From NCBI RefSeq assembly GCF_002975405.1, contig NZ_PCPS01000001.1, positions 682,001 through 746,000 of the forward strand: a stretch of DNA of 64,000 nt. The letters are read 5' to 3'. The notes under the pieces are model-generated. The model did not search any database. It was not told the DNA's origin and was given only the letters and a program-made list of their open reading frames with translations. This document shows, piece after piece, positions 9,189 to 18,490 of the stretch. The translations under genes and the position numbers were made by a program. Origin of the DNA: Arthrobacter sp. MYb229. Its GTDB lineage: Bacteria; Actinomycetota; Actinomycetes; Actinomycetales; Micrococcaceae. Position 1 is the stretch's first letter; every line of letters starts with the position of its first letter.

Positions 9189-9959
9189 ATGAGCGTAGCA
9201 ATCCGTGTTATTCCATGCCTCGACGTCGATGCCGGACGCGTCGTCAAGGGCGTTAATTTCGAAGGCCTTCGCGATGCCGGGGACCCGGTGGAACTTGCCC
9301 GGCGTTACAACTTGGCCGGTGCCGATGAACTCACCTTCCTCGACGTGACCGCTTCCAGCTCTGACCGGGAGACGACCTTCGAGGTCGTTCGACATACGGC
9401 CGAAGAGGTTTTCATCCCATTGACCGTTGGCGGCGGCGTGCGCGCGGCGGAGGATGTCGATCGCCTGCTGCGCAATGGCGCAGACAAGGCATCGATCAAC
9501 ACCGCGGCGGTGGCTCGGCCAGACGTGATCAACGAGATTACCGAACGCTTCGGTTCGCAGGTCTTGGTGCTTTCCCTGGACGCCCGTCGGACCAACGATC
9601 CGTCGATCGCCTCGGGCTTTGAGGTCACCACCCATGGTGGCCGCACGGGCACCGGCATGTGCGCGGTTGCGTGGGCCAAGGATGCAGCCGAACGTGGCGT
9701 GGGCGAGATCCTGCTGAACTCGATCGATGCCGACGGCACCAAGGACGGGTTCGATCTGGAAATGATTCGCGCCGTCCGCGCGGCTGTGAAGGTTCCGCTG
9801 ATCGCCTCCGGCGGTGCAGGAAAGCCGGAGGACTTCCCGCCGGCGATCGAAGCCGGAGCCGATGCGGTGTTGGCTGCTTCGATCTTCCATTTCGGTCCCA
9901 CCGACATGATCGCTAAGGTCAAGGAGAAGATCCGCGAAGCGGGCTATCCGGTACGCTAG
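9189..9959 (+). CDS. hisF: Imidazole glycerol phosphate synthase, cyclase subunit
   Basis: TIM-barrel cyclase that uses ammonia from HisH to make imidazole glycerol phosphate and AICAR. It shows the catalytic aspartates in [14 protein letters not shown] and VLSLDARR, plus [37 protein letters not shown] and [13 protein letters not shown]. At 256 residues it is full length. CTAGGAGATTCAG precedes the ATG. HisH and HisA are not in this window. A strong terminator closes the hisG-hisF unit. Confidence 0.97.
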   Translation: MSVAIRVIPCLDVDAGRVVKGVNFEGLRDAGDPVELARRYNLAGADELTFLDVTASSSDRETTFEVVRHTAEEVFIPLTVGGGVRAAEDVDRLLRNGADKASINTAAVARPDVINEITERFGSQVLVLSLDARRTNDPSIASGFEVTTHGGRTGTGMCAVAWAKDAAERGVGEILLNSIDADGTKDGFDLEMIRAVRAAVKVPLIASGGAGKPEDFPPAIEAGADAVLAASIFHFGPTDMIAKVKEKIREAGYPVR

Positions 9960-9974
9960 GCATTAAACAACTAG

Positions 9975-10006
9975 TGGGTCAGTTCATTTTGAACTGGCCC
10001 ATTTTT
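9975..10006 (+). terminator. Intrinsic terminator after hisF
   Basis: Arms TGGGTCAGTTCA and TGAACTGGCCCA (one G-U pair) with a 3-base loop, then TTTTT. Clear Rho-independent terminator. Confidence 0.93.
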
Positions 10007-10036
10007 GTGTCCGCAAGATCGCAGCCTCGGCAAATG

Positions 10037-10969
10037 CTAATCCGTGGCGATGAGTTGCTTCTTGGTTCGCCAGACATCAATTTCGATAGGGTCGCTTGGC
10101 ACGGCGGCTTGTCCCGGGATTGCCTGCCACGGGCCGCCATCGACGCTGAATTCTCCGCGGAACAACGTGGTGAGCCCGACACCGTAGGTGCCCGTTTCTG
10201 TGTAGGAATGGCTTGTCGGTGTTTCATCTCGAAGGGTATGCTCCGGTGCTGGCTCGCCTGGGAAATCCAGGTTCCGGGTGTTTCCATCACCATAATTCCA
10301 ATTCCAGCCAATGGGAATCGCCCGGATTCGTACAGGAGTTTCTAGAATATTCGAGTTGAACGTCTGGCTCTGTCCTTCAGCCCAAAAATGAGAGTGCCCG
10401 TTTCGAAGTGAAAAATTTTCTGGATTGCTTAGCATCTGTGAGGCTGTAATTGGAAATGACCTGAATTGCTCGGGTGTAATCATAATTTCAACTATAAAAT
10501 CTTCACTTGGAATATCTGGATCGAAAGGATCGCCCGGACAAAGCCTATATGTTCGGATAACGAGTCCGGATTCAATACCCTCGACACCGATAATTTGTCT
10601 TAGTATTGGGAAAGATCCATCTGGACAGGCAGTCTGATCCGGGTTTGAATCGCATCCTCTAACGGTTTCGAGTCCAGGAATGCAGGTGTCGAAATCTCGG
10701 ATTTTATATTTGGGGGCATTGCGTTTTTCAATGAACTCAGGATCGGTTGGTCTGTACCATCCCTCGTCGTCGGATGTCTCCTGATTATTGTCATTTTCAG
10801 GACATTTCCAGTAGTGTGTGATTTTCTGTTTGTCAATTTTGTTGACCTTTATGCAATTTCCCAAATTGTCCGCTGCAAATTCATTGCTGTCCAACGAAAT
10901 TAAGGAAGTTTGACTTATAAGGATTGCAATGGCGGCCGCAGATGTACCAGCGCGACTGGTAATACTCAT
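10037..10969 (-). CDS. Secreted or surface protein with C-terminal PKD-like domain
   Basis: Function unknown. The 310-residue product starts with a short hydrophobic stretch (AAAIAILISQTSLISL) that can act as a signal sequence. The N-terminal half is polar and cysteine-rich (NCIKV, KCPEND, DTCIPG, GCDSNPDQTACPDGS, LCPGDP), consistent with disulfides outside the cell. The C-terminal third looks like a PKD fold: WNWNYGDG, SHSYTETGTYGVGLTT and FSVDGGPWQAIPG. The ATG at 10969 overlaps the upstream lipoprotein stop by 4 bases, which sets the start; the frame itself is open to 11008. The DNA is visibly more AT-rich than its neighbours, hinting at transfer or relaxed selection. I infer a surface role with the lipoprotein. 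Confidence 0.72.
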   Translation of the reverse strand: MSITSRAGTSAAAIAILISQTSLISLDSNEFAADNLGNCIKVNKIDKQKITHYWKCPENDNNQETSDDEGWYRPTDPEFIEKRNAPKYKIRDFDTCIPGLETVRGCDSNPDQTACPDGSFPILRQIIGVEGIESGLVIRTYRLCPGDPFDPDIPSEDFIVEIMITPEQFRSFPITASQMLSNPENFSLRNGHSHFWAEGQSQTFNSNILETPVRIRAIPIGWNWNYGDGNTRNLDFPGEPAPEHTLRDETPTSHSYTETGTYGVGLTTLFRGEFSVDGGPWQAIPGQAAVPSDPIEIDVWRTKKQLIATD

Positions 10970-11604
10970 GATTCGTCGTCCGCGACGAGAAGTTTCAATA
11001 CGACCCAACCATTGTCGAATTTGAGTTGCAATGTGGCTAGCGAAGGCGTAGTTGCTTCGTAATGCGCGATTGGATCATCGGGAATAGTGTAGGTTTTTGA
11101 CTCATTTATATGGAAATTGAGAGTTACAATGGCCAAATTATCTGCGGACTTGTATGAATCAATCACCATAAAATCATAAGTTCCCCCAACTTGCCACTGG
11201 TCTATTGCTTTACTTTTATCTGCTGGATCAATTATTCCCTCGCCACAGAGTTGGCACTGACGCGATGTGACCTTTTTTAGCTGATCTGCGTTGTTAGTTT
11301 CCCCGACGTAGTTCATTAGCTGAAAGTAGTATTCAGCGAATGCTTTGGCCCCTTTTTCGGTCTTTTTATGAGCTAACGCCGGATATTCCGGGAGAACCAC
11401 ATTTTTCGCGGGCCCTTTTGCGGTTGCCGGCTCGTATTTCGGCTTCGCCGGGGACGGGCTTGGCGTGGTGGTTTTCGATTCTTGCACCACCGGGCTAGAT
11501 GACTCTGTGGGGTCCGGCGGGGACGCGCCACCCGCGCAGGCCGTAACCGTCAATGCACAAGCCAAAACGACAGATTGTGCCACTGCAATTTTCCGAGTGT
11601 TCAT
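10966..11604 (-). CDS. Putative lipoprotein (DUF6318-like)
   Basis: The 212-residue protein begins MNTRKIAVAQ, a hydrophobic core, and a lipobox ending VTAC, then a Ser/Thr/Pro-rich linker (about 27-60). This predicts a lipid-anchored extracytoplasmic protein. A folded domain follows with FAEYYFQLMNYV, a CxxC in SRQCQLCGEG, and YDFMVIDSYK. It resembles the actinobacterial DUF6318 family from memory; I could not search. GGAGAG lies upstream of the ATG. It overlaps the PKD-like gene by 4 bases and is probably co-transcribed with it. AT-rich like its partner. The pair separates hisF from hisI. Confidence 0.7.
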   Translation of the reverse strand: MNTRKIAVAQSVVLACALTVTACAGGASPPDPTESSSPVVQESKTTTPSPSPAKPKYEPATAKGPAKNVVLPEYPALAHKKTEKGAKAFAEYYFQLMNYVGETNNADQLKKVTSRQCQLCGEGIIDPADKSKAIDQWQVGGTYDFMVIDSYKSADNLAIVTLNFHINESKTYTIPDDPIAHYEATTPSLATLQLKFDNGWVVLKLLVADDES

Positions 11605-11738
11605 GAGAACTCTCCGAGCATGTCGAGGATCGCGTTTGAGCGATATCCTAGACCCCTCGCGCAGTTATTGGGAGAGCATGCGAGAAATGTGTGGATAACT
11701 CGAGGCCGTCAGGCCGAGCCAGGAATTAGTGACGAGCG

Positions 11739-12380
11739 CTAGATCGAGGGATGGTAGCCGCGGATAATCTGCAGCGCGCTTTGACCGGCTTCGAAGGTCA
11801 CCAGGGCTTCATCGGTGCGTCCGGAGGCGTACATCATCAGCTCGGTGACCGGGCCGTTGATGGATACGGCGTTGGGAGCCTTCTTCGCTACGTGGCGTTG
11901 CCCATCCGGACGGCACAGGATGATGCCCACGGGCGCCTTGCGGAAGAACAAGCGCGAGGTCTTGATGAGGGATTGCCACAGCAGCTCCGTGTACTCCTTG
12001 TCCAGCACCCGGGGAGCCCACTGGGTGCGCGCACGGCGCACATCTTCGGTGTGGATGAAGAATTCGTTGAGGTTCAGCGCCTTGTCCAGCTTTTCGAAGG
12101 AAAAGGGGGAGTAGCCCTTGGGTCCGGCACGGAAACGGCGCACCAGGGCCGCATACCGTTCGGGGGTTTGCGCGTCGTCGGCGAGTTCTTGCAGGCGCAC
12201 ATCGAGTTTCGTGGCGAGCGGCTTCAGCACGACGCCGGCGCTGAGCAGAGAATTTTCGCGGAGGACCAAGTGCGCGGCGAGGTGGCGGGTCTGCCAACCG
12301 GCGCACAGAGTGTCGGCGCTGGGGCCCGCTGCTAGCAGGGTCTCGGCCAACGCCAATCTGGAAGCTTGTACTAGGTGCAT
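11739..12380 (-). CDS. TIGR03085-family (DinB/maleylpyruvate isomerase-like) protein
   Basis: A helical-bundle protein of 213 residues. The N-terminal GPSADTLCAGWQTRHLAAHLVLREN matches the actinobacterial metal-binding TIGR03085 family, related to mycothiol-dependent isomerases of the DinB superfamily; ENLNEF-like NEFFIHTEDVRRA supplies the second conserved His block. The reaction is unknown. The ATG at 12380 is preferred over the longer frame because the family starts there and TAGTTT (complement of 12389-12394) lies 8 bases upstream, a leaderless arrangement. Divergent from hisI, as in related genomes from memory. Confidence 0.75.
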   Translation of the reverse strand: MHLVQASRLALAETLLAAGPSADTLCAGWQTRHLAAHLVLRENSLLSAGVVLKPLATKLDVRLQELADDAQTPERYAALVRRFRAGPKGYSPFSFEKLDKALNLNEFFIHTEDVRRARTQWAPRVLDKEYTELLWQSLIKTSRLFFRKAPVGIILCRPDGQRHVAKKAPNAVSINGPVTELMMYASGRTDEALVTFEAGQSALQIIRGYHPSI

Positions 12381-12514
12381 CACCTCTGAAACTAGCACGG
12401 GTCGGCGATTGATGGGCGTAATCATCCGCGGGTGTCGCCAAGCGGTTGCGATTGGCTCTAAGCGGTGCGTCACGCTCGGGAGCTGAACGCGGGAGACCCA
12501 GTATGCTAAAGGGG

Positions 12515-12916
12515 ATGTCTACTTCTCAGAGCGGCTCGAATCCGAGCCCCGAACCAGAAAACCTCGACCCGCAGATCGCGCAGCGCTTGAAGCGCGATGC
12601 GAACGGGTTATTCGCCGCGATCGTGCAGCAGCATGACACCGGGCTGGTGCTCATGCTTGGCTGGATGGACGACGAAGCGCTGCGCCGCACGCTGTCCACC
12701 GGGCGAGTCACGTTCTACTCACGCTCGCGCCAGGAATACTGGCGCAAGGGAGATACCTCGGGGCATGGGCAGTACCTGAAGTCCGCCGCCCTGGACTGCG
12801 ACGGCGACGCGTTGCTGCTGATGGTCGACCAGGTGGGAGCCGCCTGCCATACCGGCACCGAGTCCTGCTTTACCGACCGCCAGCTGCCCGCCACCGTCGG
12901 CCACCGCCCCGAATAG
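12515..12916 (+). CDS. hisI: Phosphoribosyl-AMP cyclohydrolase
   Basis: Third step of histidine synthesis. The 133-residue protein has the zinc- and magnesium-binding HisI signatures [44 protein letters not shown] and [12 protein letters not shown]. The frame is open from 12446, but the ATG at 12515 follows AAAGGGG and has TATGCT at 12502-12507, seven bases upstream, which suggests a leaderless message. It stands apart from the other his genes and just before trpE. Confidence 0.96.
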   Translation: MSTSQSGSNPSPEPENLDPQIAQRLKRDANGLFAAIVQQHDTGLVLMLGWMDDEALRRTLSTGRVTFYSRSRQEYWRKGDTSGHGQYLKSAALDCDGDALLLMVDQVGAACHTGTESCFTDRQLPATVGHRPE

Positions 12917-12991
12917 TCCGGGCTTGCAGCCCACGAGCGCCCCGGCAAGCATCGGGCGTCCGCAAAGTTTACGCGTTTGAAAAGAAGCTGA

Positions 12992-14554
12992 ATGAAAACC
13001 CTAGGCAAGATTTCCCCTTCCCGCGAGGCCTTTTTGGCCATGGCACCCAACCGCCGCGTCATTCCGGTCACCATCTCGGTGCTCGCCGATTCGCTGACCC
13101 CGATCGGCTTGTACCGCTCGCTGGCCGGTGGACGGCCCGGCACCTTCCTGATGGAGTCCGCCGCCCCCGGCGGGGTGTGGAGCCGGTACTCGTTCGTGGG
13201 GGTGAACTCGCCCGCGACGCTGAGCACCCGCGGCGGAGAGGCCTACTGGCAGGGGCATGTACCCGAGGGGCTGCCCACCGGCGGGGTGAGCGTGGACGTC
13301 CTGCGCGACACCGTGCGCGCGCTGCATACCGAACCGGTCCCGGGCATGCCGCCGCTGACCGGCGGCATGGTCGGCTTCATCGGCTGGGAGTGCGTGCGCC
13401 ACTGGGAGCGCCTGCCCAATCCGCCGGTTGATGACCTGAACATCCCCGAACTGAGCATGAACCTGGTCGCCGACATGGCCGCGCACGACGCCACCGAGGG
13501 CACCGTGACGCTGATCGCCAATGCGATCAACTTCGATGGCCGCGAAGAGCACGCCGAGGCGGCCTACGATGCCGCGGTGGCGCGGCTGCAGAAGATGCTC
13601 GACCAGCTCGGCACCCCGCTGGACTCCACGGCCATCACCCTGCAGGGCACCGACGTGCCGCGCGAAACGCTGATGGAAGCGGTCAGCCACTCCTGGGCCG
13701 AAAACGAGTATTTGGAGGCGCTGGCGAAGGCGAAGGTGGCCATCGTCGACGGCGAGGTGTTCCAGATCGTCGTCTCGCGCCGCTTCGAGCTGGAGACCAA
13801 GGCGGACGCGCTGGACGTCTACCGGGTGCTGCGCGCGACCAACCCGAGCCCCTACATGTACCTGTTCAACTTCGAGAACGAGGACGGCGAACCCTTCCAG
13901 ATCGTCGGCTCCTCCCCGGAGGCGCTGGTCACGGTCAACGATGCGCATGTGGTCACCCACCCGATCGCCGGATCCCGCCCGCGCGGGGCGAACTACGAGG
14001 AAGACCAGCTGCACGAGAAGTCGCTGCTGGCCGACGAGAAGGAACGCGCCGAGCACCTGATGCTGGTGGACCTCTCGCGCAACGACCTCTCGCGCGTCTG
14101 CCAGGCCGGCACCGTGGAGGTCACCCAGTTCATGGAGGTGGAGCGCTTCAGCCACATCATGCACCTGGTCTCCAACGTGGTCGGCAAGGCCCGGGAGGAC
14201 GTGGACGCCTACGACGTGCTCGCCTCCACCTTCCCGGCCGGCACGCTCTCCGGGGCGCCCAAACCCCGGGCGCTGCAGCTGCTCGACGAGTACGAGCCCT
14301 ACCGCCGCGGAGTGTACGGCGGCGTGGTGGGCTACCTGGACTTCGCCGGCGACATGGACATGGCCATCGCGATCCGCTCCGCGCTGCTCAAGGATCACCG
14401 CGCCTACGTGCAGGCCGGCGGCGGCATCGTGAACGATTCGAAATTCGCCGACGAAGCGTTGGAAACCGTCAACAAGGCCGCCGCCCCGCTGCGTGCGGTG
14501 TGGGCCGCCGGCTCGATGCGCCCAGCCAATACCGAAACTGGTGGAACCAAGTGA
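12992..14554 (+). CDS. trpE: Anthranilate synthase component I
   Basis: Converts chorismate to anthranilate with ammonia from the glutaminase TrpG, which is not in this window. The N-terminal allosteric region keeps the tryptophan-binding LMES motif (FLMESAAPGG). The chorismate-binding domain shows GEVFQIVVSRRFE, HPIAGSRPRG, LVDLSRNDLSRVC, FPAGTLSGAPKPRA and YVQAGGGIV. At 520 residues it is full length and should be feedback-inhibited by tryptophan. It heads the trp cluster; its stop overlaps the next gene (GTGA). I see no leader peptide or attenuator in the 75 bases upstream. Confidence 0.97.
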   Translation: MKTLGKISPSREAFLAMAPNRRVIPVTISVLADSLTPIGLYRSLAGGRPGTFLMESAAPGGVWSRYSFVGVNSPATLSTRGGEAYWQGHVPEGLPTGGVSVDVLRDTVRALHTEPVPGMPPLTGGMVGFIGWECVRHWERLPNPPVDDLNIPELSMNLVADMAAHDATEGTVTLIANAINFDGREEHAEAAYDAAVARLQKMLDQLGTPLDSTAITLQGTDVPRETLMEAVSHSWAENEYLEALAKAKVAIVDGEVFQIVVSRRFELETKADALDVYRVLRATNPSPYMYLFNFENEDGEPFQIVGSSPEALVTVNDAHVVTHPIAGSRPRGANYEEDQLHEKSLLADEKERAEHLMLVDLSRNDLSRVCQAGTVEVTQFMEVERFSHIMHLVSNVVGKAREDVDAYDVLASTFPAGTLSGAPKPRALQLLDEYEPYRRGVYGGVVGYLDFAGDMDMAIAIRSALLKDHRAYVQAGGGIVNDSKFADEALETVNKAAAPLRAVWAAGSMRPANTETGGTK

Positions 14555-15135
14555 AAAAACATCTCACCGCCCGCAATACCGCCCTGCTTGGCATCCTCGG
14601 AGCGCTGGCCGGACTGTGGACCGCCACCCGCACCTGGGTGGTGGTCCAGGTCGAATCCGGCACCGTGCAGGTCCCGGAGATCGTCGTCGACGGGTCCACC
14701 GCCGCCGCCTCCGTCACCGCCCTGTGCGTCGCGGTGCTCGCCGGTGCGCTTGCGCTGCTGATCGCCGGGAAGATCGCCCGCTACCTGATCGGGCTGATCA
14801 CCCTGCTGGCCGGCATCGCGGTGATCGCCGCCGGAGTCCAAGCGGTCACCAACCCGCAGGCGGCGGCCGCCGGCGCGGTGGCCGAGGCCACCGGGCTGAC
14901 CAGCGGCGCCGGGCAGTACACCGTTTCGCTTTGGCCGTCGCTGACCGTGGTGGCCGGGGCGATCATCGTGCTGCAGGGAATTCTGGTGCTGATCTATTGC
15001 GGCGGGTGGAAGAAGAGCTCGAAGTACGACCGGGAGGTTTCCGCGGCCCCCGCGGCCAAGGACGCGCAATCGCGCGGGATCTCCGACTGGGAGCAGCTCT
15101 CCAAGGGCGAGGATCCCACCAGCGGCAACCAGTAG
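14551..15135 (+). CDS. Trp-operon-associated membrane protein (Trp_oprn_chp family)
   Basis: A 194-residue membrane protein of unknown function that sits between trpE and trpC in many actinobacteria (TIGR02234/PF09534). Three to four hydrophobic segments are visible: around residues 10-28, 50-75, 80-105 and 130-155. A charged C-terminal tail ends DWEQLSKGEDPTSGNQ, a conserved feature of the family as I recall. The GTG at 14551 overlaps the trpE stop and is used as start; the frame is open a little further upstream. Constant linkage to trp genes suggests a role in tryptophan or aromatic transport or in anchoring, which is untested here. Confidence 0.82.
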   Translation: MKKHLTARNTALLGILGALAGLWTATRTWVVVQVESGTVQVPEIVVDGSTAAASVTALCVAVLAGALALLIAGKIARYLIGLITLLAGIAVIAAGVQAVTNPQAAAAGAVAEATGLTSGAGQYTVSLWPSLTVVAGAIIVLQGILVLIYCGGWKKSSKYDREVSAAPAAKDAQSRGISDWEQLSKGEDPTSGNQ

Positions 15136-15281
15136 GTGATTCGGCCCACCGGGACGCAACGAAGCGCCGTGGAATAGGCCATCATCAAGTCCAAGTGGCA
15201 GAATAGTAAGCGAAGTCCATCGCGCCGACCGGTCCACCGGGGCGGCGCGCAATCTGAAGAGCAAAAGGGAGACATCCAGCA

Positions 15282-15530
15282 ATGTCGCAGAACACCGAGA
15301 TTGACCCGGTCTACAACGAAGAAATCGGCCACGGCAACTCGATCGCAGCCTGGGCCTGCGTCGGCACCATGATCGTCGGTTCGATCGTCGGCGGCGTCGC
15401 CTTCGCGTTCCACAACTCGGCCATCGTCTACGCGGGCGCGGGCATTATGGTGCTCGGCCTGATCGTCGGCTGGATCATGAAGAAGGCCGGTTTCGGCGTG
15501 GGCGGTTCGCGCAGCGGAGCAGCGCACTAA
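15282..15530 (+). CDS. Small membrane protein with HGxxxAAW motif (DUF6704-like)
   Basis: 82 residues with two hydrophobic helices (about 20-42 and 48-66) and the motif HGNSIAAW just before the first helix. This motif marks small membrane proteins next to trp genes in actinobacteria. AAAAGGGAG precedes the ATG by about 10 bases. The 146 bases before it separate it from the previous gene and could hold a promoter, though I see no convincing hexamers. It ends one base before the trpC start. Function unknown. Confidence 0.8.
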   Translation: MSQNTEIDPVYNEEIGHGNSIAAWACVGTMIVGSIVGGVAFAFHNSAIVYAGAGIMVLGLIVGWIMKKAGFGVGGSRSGAAH

Positions 15531-15531
15531 A

Positions 15532-16356
15532 TTGACTGTTCTTGATGACATCATCGCGGGCGTCCGGGAAGACCTGGGCGCCCGTCGCGCCATCACCAGC
15601 CTCGCGCAGGTGAAGGCCGCCGCGGCCGCCATGCCGGCGGCCCGCGACGGCTTCGCGGCCCTCGGCGGCCAGGCCGGTCCCGCCGCGCGCGACACCATCC
15701 TGCGGGTGATCTCCGAGGTGAAGCGCAAGTCCCCGTCGAAGGGCGCGCTGGCGCAGATCCCCGAACCGGCGGAGCTCGCCGCGGCGTATGCCGCCGGCGG
15801 CGCCTCGGTGATCTCCGTGCTCACCGAACAGCGGCGCTTCGGCGGTTCGCTGGCCGATTTGGACGCGGTCCGCGAGGCGGTCTCGATTCCGCTGCTGCGC
15901 AAGGATTTCACCGTCGACGAGTACCAGATCTACGAGGCCCGGGCGCACGGCGCGGACCTCGTATTGCTCATTGTTGCGGCGCTGGATGATCAAACGCTCT
16001 CCAGTTTCCTAGAATTGACCCACGAGCTGGGAATGAACGCACTGGTGGAGACGCACACCGAGGAGGAAATCGCGCGGGCCGTAAAGGCCGGGGCGAAGAT
16101 CATCGGCGTGAACGTGCGCAACCTGAAGACCCTCGAGGTCAACGTGGACACCTTCGGCGCGTTGGCCCCGTTGCTGCCAAGCGACGCGGTGCTCATCGCC
16201 GAGTCGGGTGTCGAATCGGCCGAACAGGTGGAAATCTACGCTGCGGCCGGGGCGGACGGAATCCTCGTCGGGGAGGCGCTGGTCAAGCACGCGGACCCGC
16301 AATCCACCGTCGCGGAGTTCATCGCGGCGGGTACCGCAGCCAAGCCGGCGCGCTAG
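15532..16356 (+). CDS. trpC: Indole-3-glycerol-phosphate synthase
   Basis: Closes the indole ring in tryptophan synthesis. The 274-residue TIM barrel shows [68 protein letters not shown] and GILVGEALV, including the catalytic Lys and Glu residues. The start is TTG at 15532, giving the family N-terminus [15 protein letters not shown]; it follows the previous stop by one base, so translation is probably coupled. TrpD and TrpF functions are not encoded here; in actinobacteria PriA usually supplies TrpF. Confidence 0.96.
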   Translation: MTVLDDIIAGVREDLGARRAITSLAQVKAAAAAMPAARDGFAALGGQAGPAARDTILRVISEVKRKSPSKGALAQIPEPAELAAAYAAGGASVISVLTEQRRFGGSLADLDAVREAVSIPLLRKDFTVDEYQIYEARAHGADLVLLIVAALDDQTLSSFLELTHELGMNALVETHTEEEIARAVKAGAKIIGVNVRNLKTLEVNVDTFGALAPLLPSDAVLIAESGVESAEQVEIYAAAGADGILVGEALVKHADPQSTVAEFIAAGTAAKPAR

Positions 16357-16377
16357 GCGAGCCGAACCCAGATCTTC

Positions 16378-16413
16378 GGTGCCCGGCCAGGGCCTGCTTC
16401 CTGGCCGGGCACC
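16378..16413. repeat. Perfect 14-bp inverted repeat between trpC and trpB
   Basis: GGTGCCCGGCCAGG and CCTGGCCGGGCACC around an 8-base loop, 22 bases after the trpC stop. No U-run follows on either strand, so it is not a standard intrinsic terminator. It may stabilise or process the mRNA, or attenuate between trpC and trpB. Confidence 0.75.
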
Positions 16414-16442
16414 GCTAAAAAATTCAAGAGAAGAGGGAATCG

Positions 16443-17705
16443 ATGAACGCATCGGATGACTCGCTGAAACATGCCAGCGGACCGTATTTTGGGCAGTACG
16501 GCGGACGCTGGATGCCCGAATCGCTTATGGCGGCCATGGATGAGCTGAACGAGACGTTCGAGGCGGCCAAGGCCGACCCGGCGTTCATCGAAGAGGTCAA
16601 GGAGCTGAACCGCAGCTACTCGGGCCGCCCCTCGCTGCTGACCGAGGCGAAGCGCTTCTCCACCGAGGCCTGCGGCGGCGTGCGCGTATTCCTCAAGCGC
16701 GAGGACCTGAACCACACCGGCAGCCACAAGATCAACAACGTGCTCGGCCAGGCGCTGCTGGCCAAGCGCATGGGCAAGACCCGCATCATCGCGGAGACCG
16801 GAGCCGGCCAGCACGGCGTCGCCTCGGCCACCGCAGCGGCCCTGATGGGCCTGGAATGCGTGGTCTACATGGGCGCCGAGGACACCCGCCGGCAGGCGTT
16901 GAACGTCGCGCGCATGCAGCTGCTCGGCGCCACGGTGATCCCGGTGACCGTCGGCTCCCAGACGCTGAAGGACGCGATCAACGAGGCGCTGCGCGACTGG
17001 GTCGCCAATGTAGGCACCACCCACTACCTGCTGGGCACCGCCGCCGGCGGGGCCCCGTTCCCGGCCATGGTGCGTTACTTCCACGAGGTCATCGGCGAAG
17101 AAGCCCGCGAGCAGATCATCGCGCAGGCCGGCCGCCTGCCCGATGCGGTCACCGCCTGCATCGGCGGCGGATCGAACGCCATCGGCATCTTCCACGGCTT
17201 CCTCGACGACAAGGAGGTGGAACTCTACGGTTTCGAGGCCGGCGGCGACGGCGTGGACACCGACCGCCACGCCGCGACCATCACCCTGGGCAAGCCCGGC
17301 GTGCTGCACGGGGCGAAGAGCTACCTGATGCAGGACGACGACGGGCAGACCATCGAGTCGCACTCGATCTCCGCGGGACTTGACTACCCGGGCGTCGGCC
17401 CGGAGCACGCCTACCTGGCGGATATCGGCCGCGTGCACTACGAACCGGTCACCGACACCGAGGCGATGGACGCGTTCAAGATCCTCTGCCGCACCGAGGG
17501 CATCCTGCCGGCGATCGAATCCGCGCACGCGCTGGCCGGCACCATCCGGCTGGCGGCCCGCAAGATCGCCGAGGGCGCGCAGCCCGAAGAGACCATCATC
17601 ATCGCAAACCTGTCCGGCCGTGGGGACAAGGACGTGTCCACTGCCGCGCAATGGTTCGGCATGCTCGATTCCGAGGCCGCCGAGAACACCCCGGAGGGCA
17701 ACTAA
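16443..17705 (+). CDS. trpB: Tryptophan synthase beta chain
   Basis: PLP enzyme that joins indole and serine. It shows [11 protein letters not shown], the PLP lysine Lys96 in [10 protein letters not shown], the catalytic Glu in [10 protein letters not shown], and the phosphate loop GGGSNAIG. At 420 residues it is a normal TrpB1, expected to work with TrpA through the indole tunnel. AGAGGGA precedes the ATG. The stop abuts the trpA start. Confidence 0.98.
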   Translation: MNASDDSLKHASGPYFGQYGGRWMPESLMAAMDELNETFEAAKADPAFIEEVKELNRSYSGRPSLLTEAKRFSTEACGGVRVFLKREDLNHTGSHKINNVLGQALLAKRMGKTRIIAETGAGQHGVASATAAALMGLECVVYMGAEDTRRQALNVARMQLLGATVIPVTVGSQTLKDAINEALRDWVANVGTTHYLLGTAAGGAPFPAMVRYFHEVIGEEAREQIIAQAGRLPDAVTACIGGGSNAIGIFHGFLDDKEVELYGFEAGGDGVDTDRHAATITLGKPGVLHGAKSYLMQDDDGQTIESHSISAGLDYPGVGPEHAYLADIGRVHYEPVTDTEAMDAFKILCRTEGILPAIESAHALAGTIRLAARKIAEGAQPEETIIIANLSGRGDKDVSTAAQWFGMLDSEAAENTPEGN

Positions 17706-18488
17706 ATGTCGCGTGTCACTAGTGCAGAAAAGATCGCCGCGGCGCGTGCCGAAGGCCGCCCGGCGCTGATCGGCTACCTGCCCGCGGGCTTCCCGGACGT
17801 GGAAACCAGCATCGAGGCGGCCGTCGCGCTGGCCGAGAACGGGGTGGACGTCATCGAGATGGGCATCCCCTACTCGGACCCGGTGATGGACGGGCTGGTC
17901 ATCCAGGAGGCGACCAACCACGCGCTGGCCAATGGCTTCCGCGTGGCACAGATCTTCGACATCGTGCGCGGGATCACCGAGCGCACCGACGCCGCGGTGA
18001 TGGTGATGACCTACTGGAACCCGGTGCTGCGCCTGGGCGTGGACGAATTCGCCCGGCGCTTCGCCGAAGCCGGCGGGGCCGGGCTGATCACCCCCGACCT
18101 GGTGCCCGACGAGGCCGCCGAATGGCAGGCCGCAAGCGAGAAGTACGACCTGGAACGGGTGTTCCTGATCGCTCCGAGCTCCACCGAGGCGCGCGTGAAG
18201 CAGACCGTCGCGGCCTCCTCCGGGTTCGTCTACTGCGTTTCGCTGATGGGTGTCACCGGGGCGCGCAGCGAGGTTTCCTCCGCCGCGCAGGCCGTGGTGG
18301 ACGCCGCCCATGCCGCCGGCGCCGCGAACGCCTGCGTCGGGCTCGGCGTTTCACGCCGCGAACACGTCACCGAGATCGGCGGCTACGCCGACGGGGTGAT
18401 CGTGGGCACCGCGCTGGTCGCCGCGCTGCGCGACGGGGGAGTGCCCGCCGTGGGCCGCCTCGCCGCGGAGCTGAGCGGACGGGCCTAG
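17706..18488 (+). CDS. trpA: Tryptophan synthase alpha chain
   Basis: Cleaves indole-3-glycerol phosphate to indole. The 260-residue TIM barrel has the catalytic Glu51 in VIEMGIPYSDP and Asp62 in MDGLVIQ, then GLITPDLVPDEA and GFVYCVSLMGVTGAR. The ATG directly follows the trpB stop, so the two subunits are translated together. lgt follows after 2 bases. Confidence 0.97.
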   Translation: MSRVTSAEKIAAARAEGRPALIGYLPAGFPDVETSIEAAVALAENGVDVIEMGIPYSDPVMDGLVIQEATNHALANGFRVAQIFDIVRGITERTDAAVMVMTYWNPVLRLGVDEFARRFAEAGGAGLITPDLVPDEAAEWQAASEKYDLERVFLIAPSSTEARVKQTVAASSGFVYCVSLMGVTGARSEVSSAAQAVVDAAHAAGAANACVGLGVSRREHVTEIGGYADGVIVGTALVAALRDGGVPAVGRLAAELSGRA

Positions 18489-18490
18489 GC

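Noticed and set aside
16353-18311. Open frame of 652 codons antisense to trpB and trpA
   Set aside because: Shadow of two well-supported genes; composition is His/Gly/Val/Arg-rich as in typical shadows.
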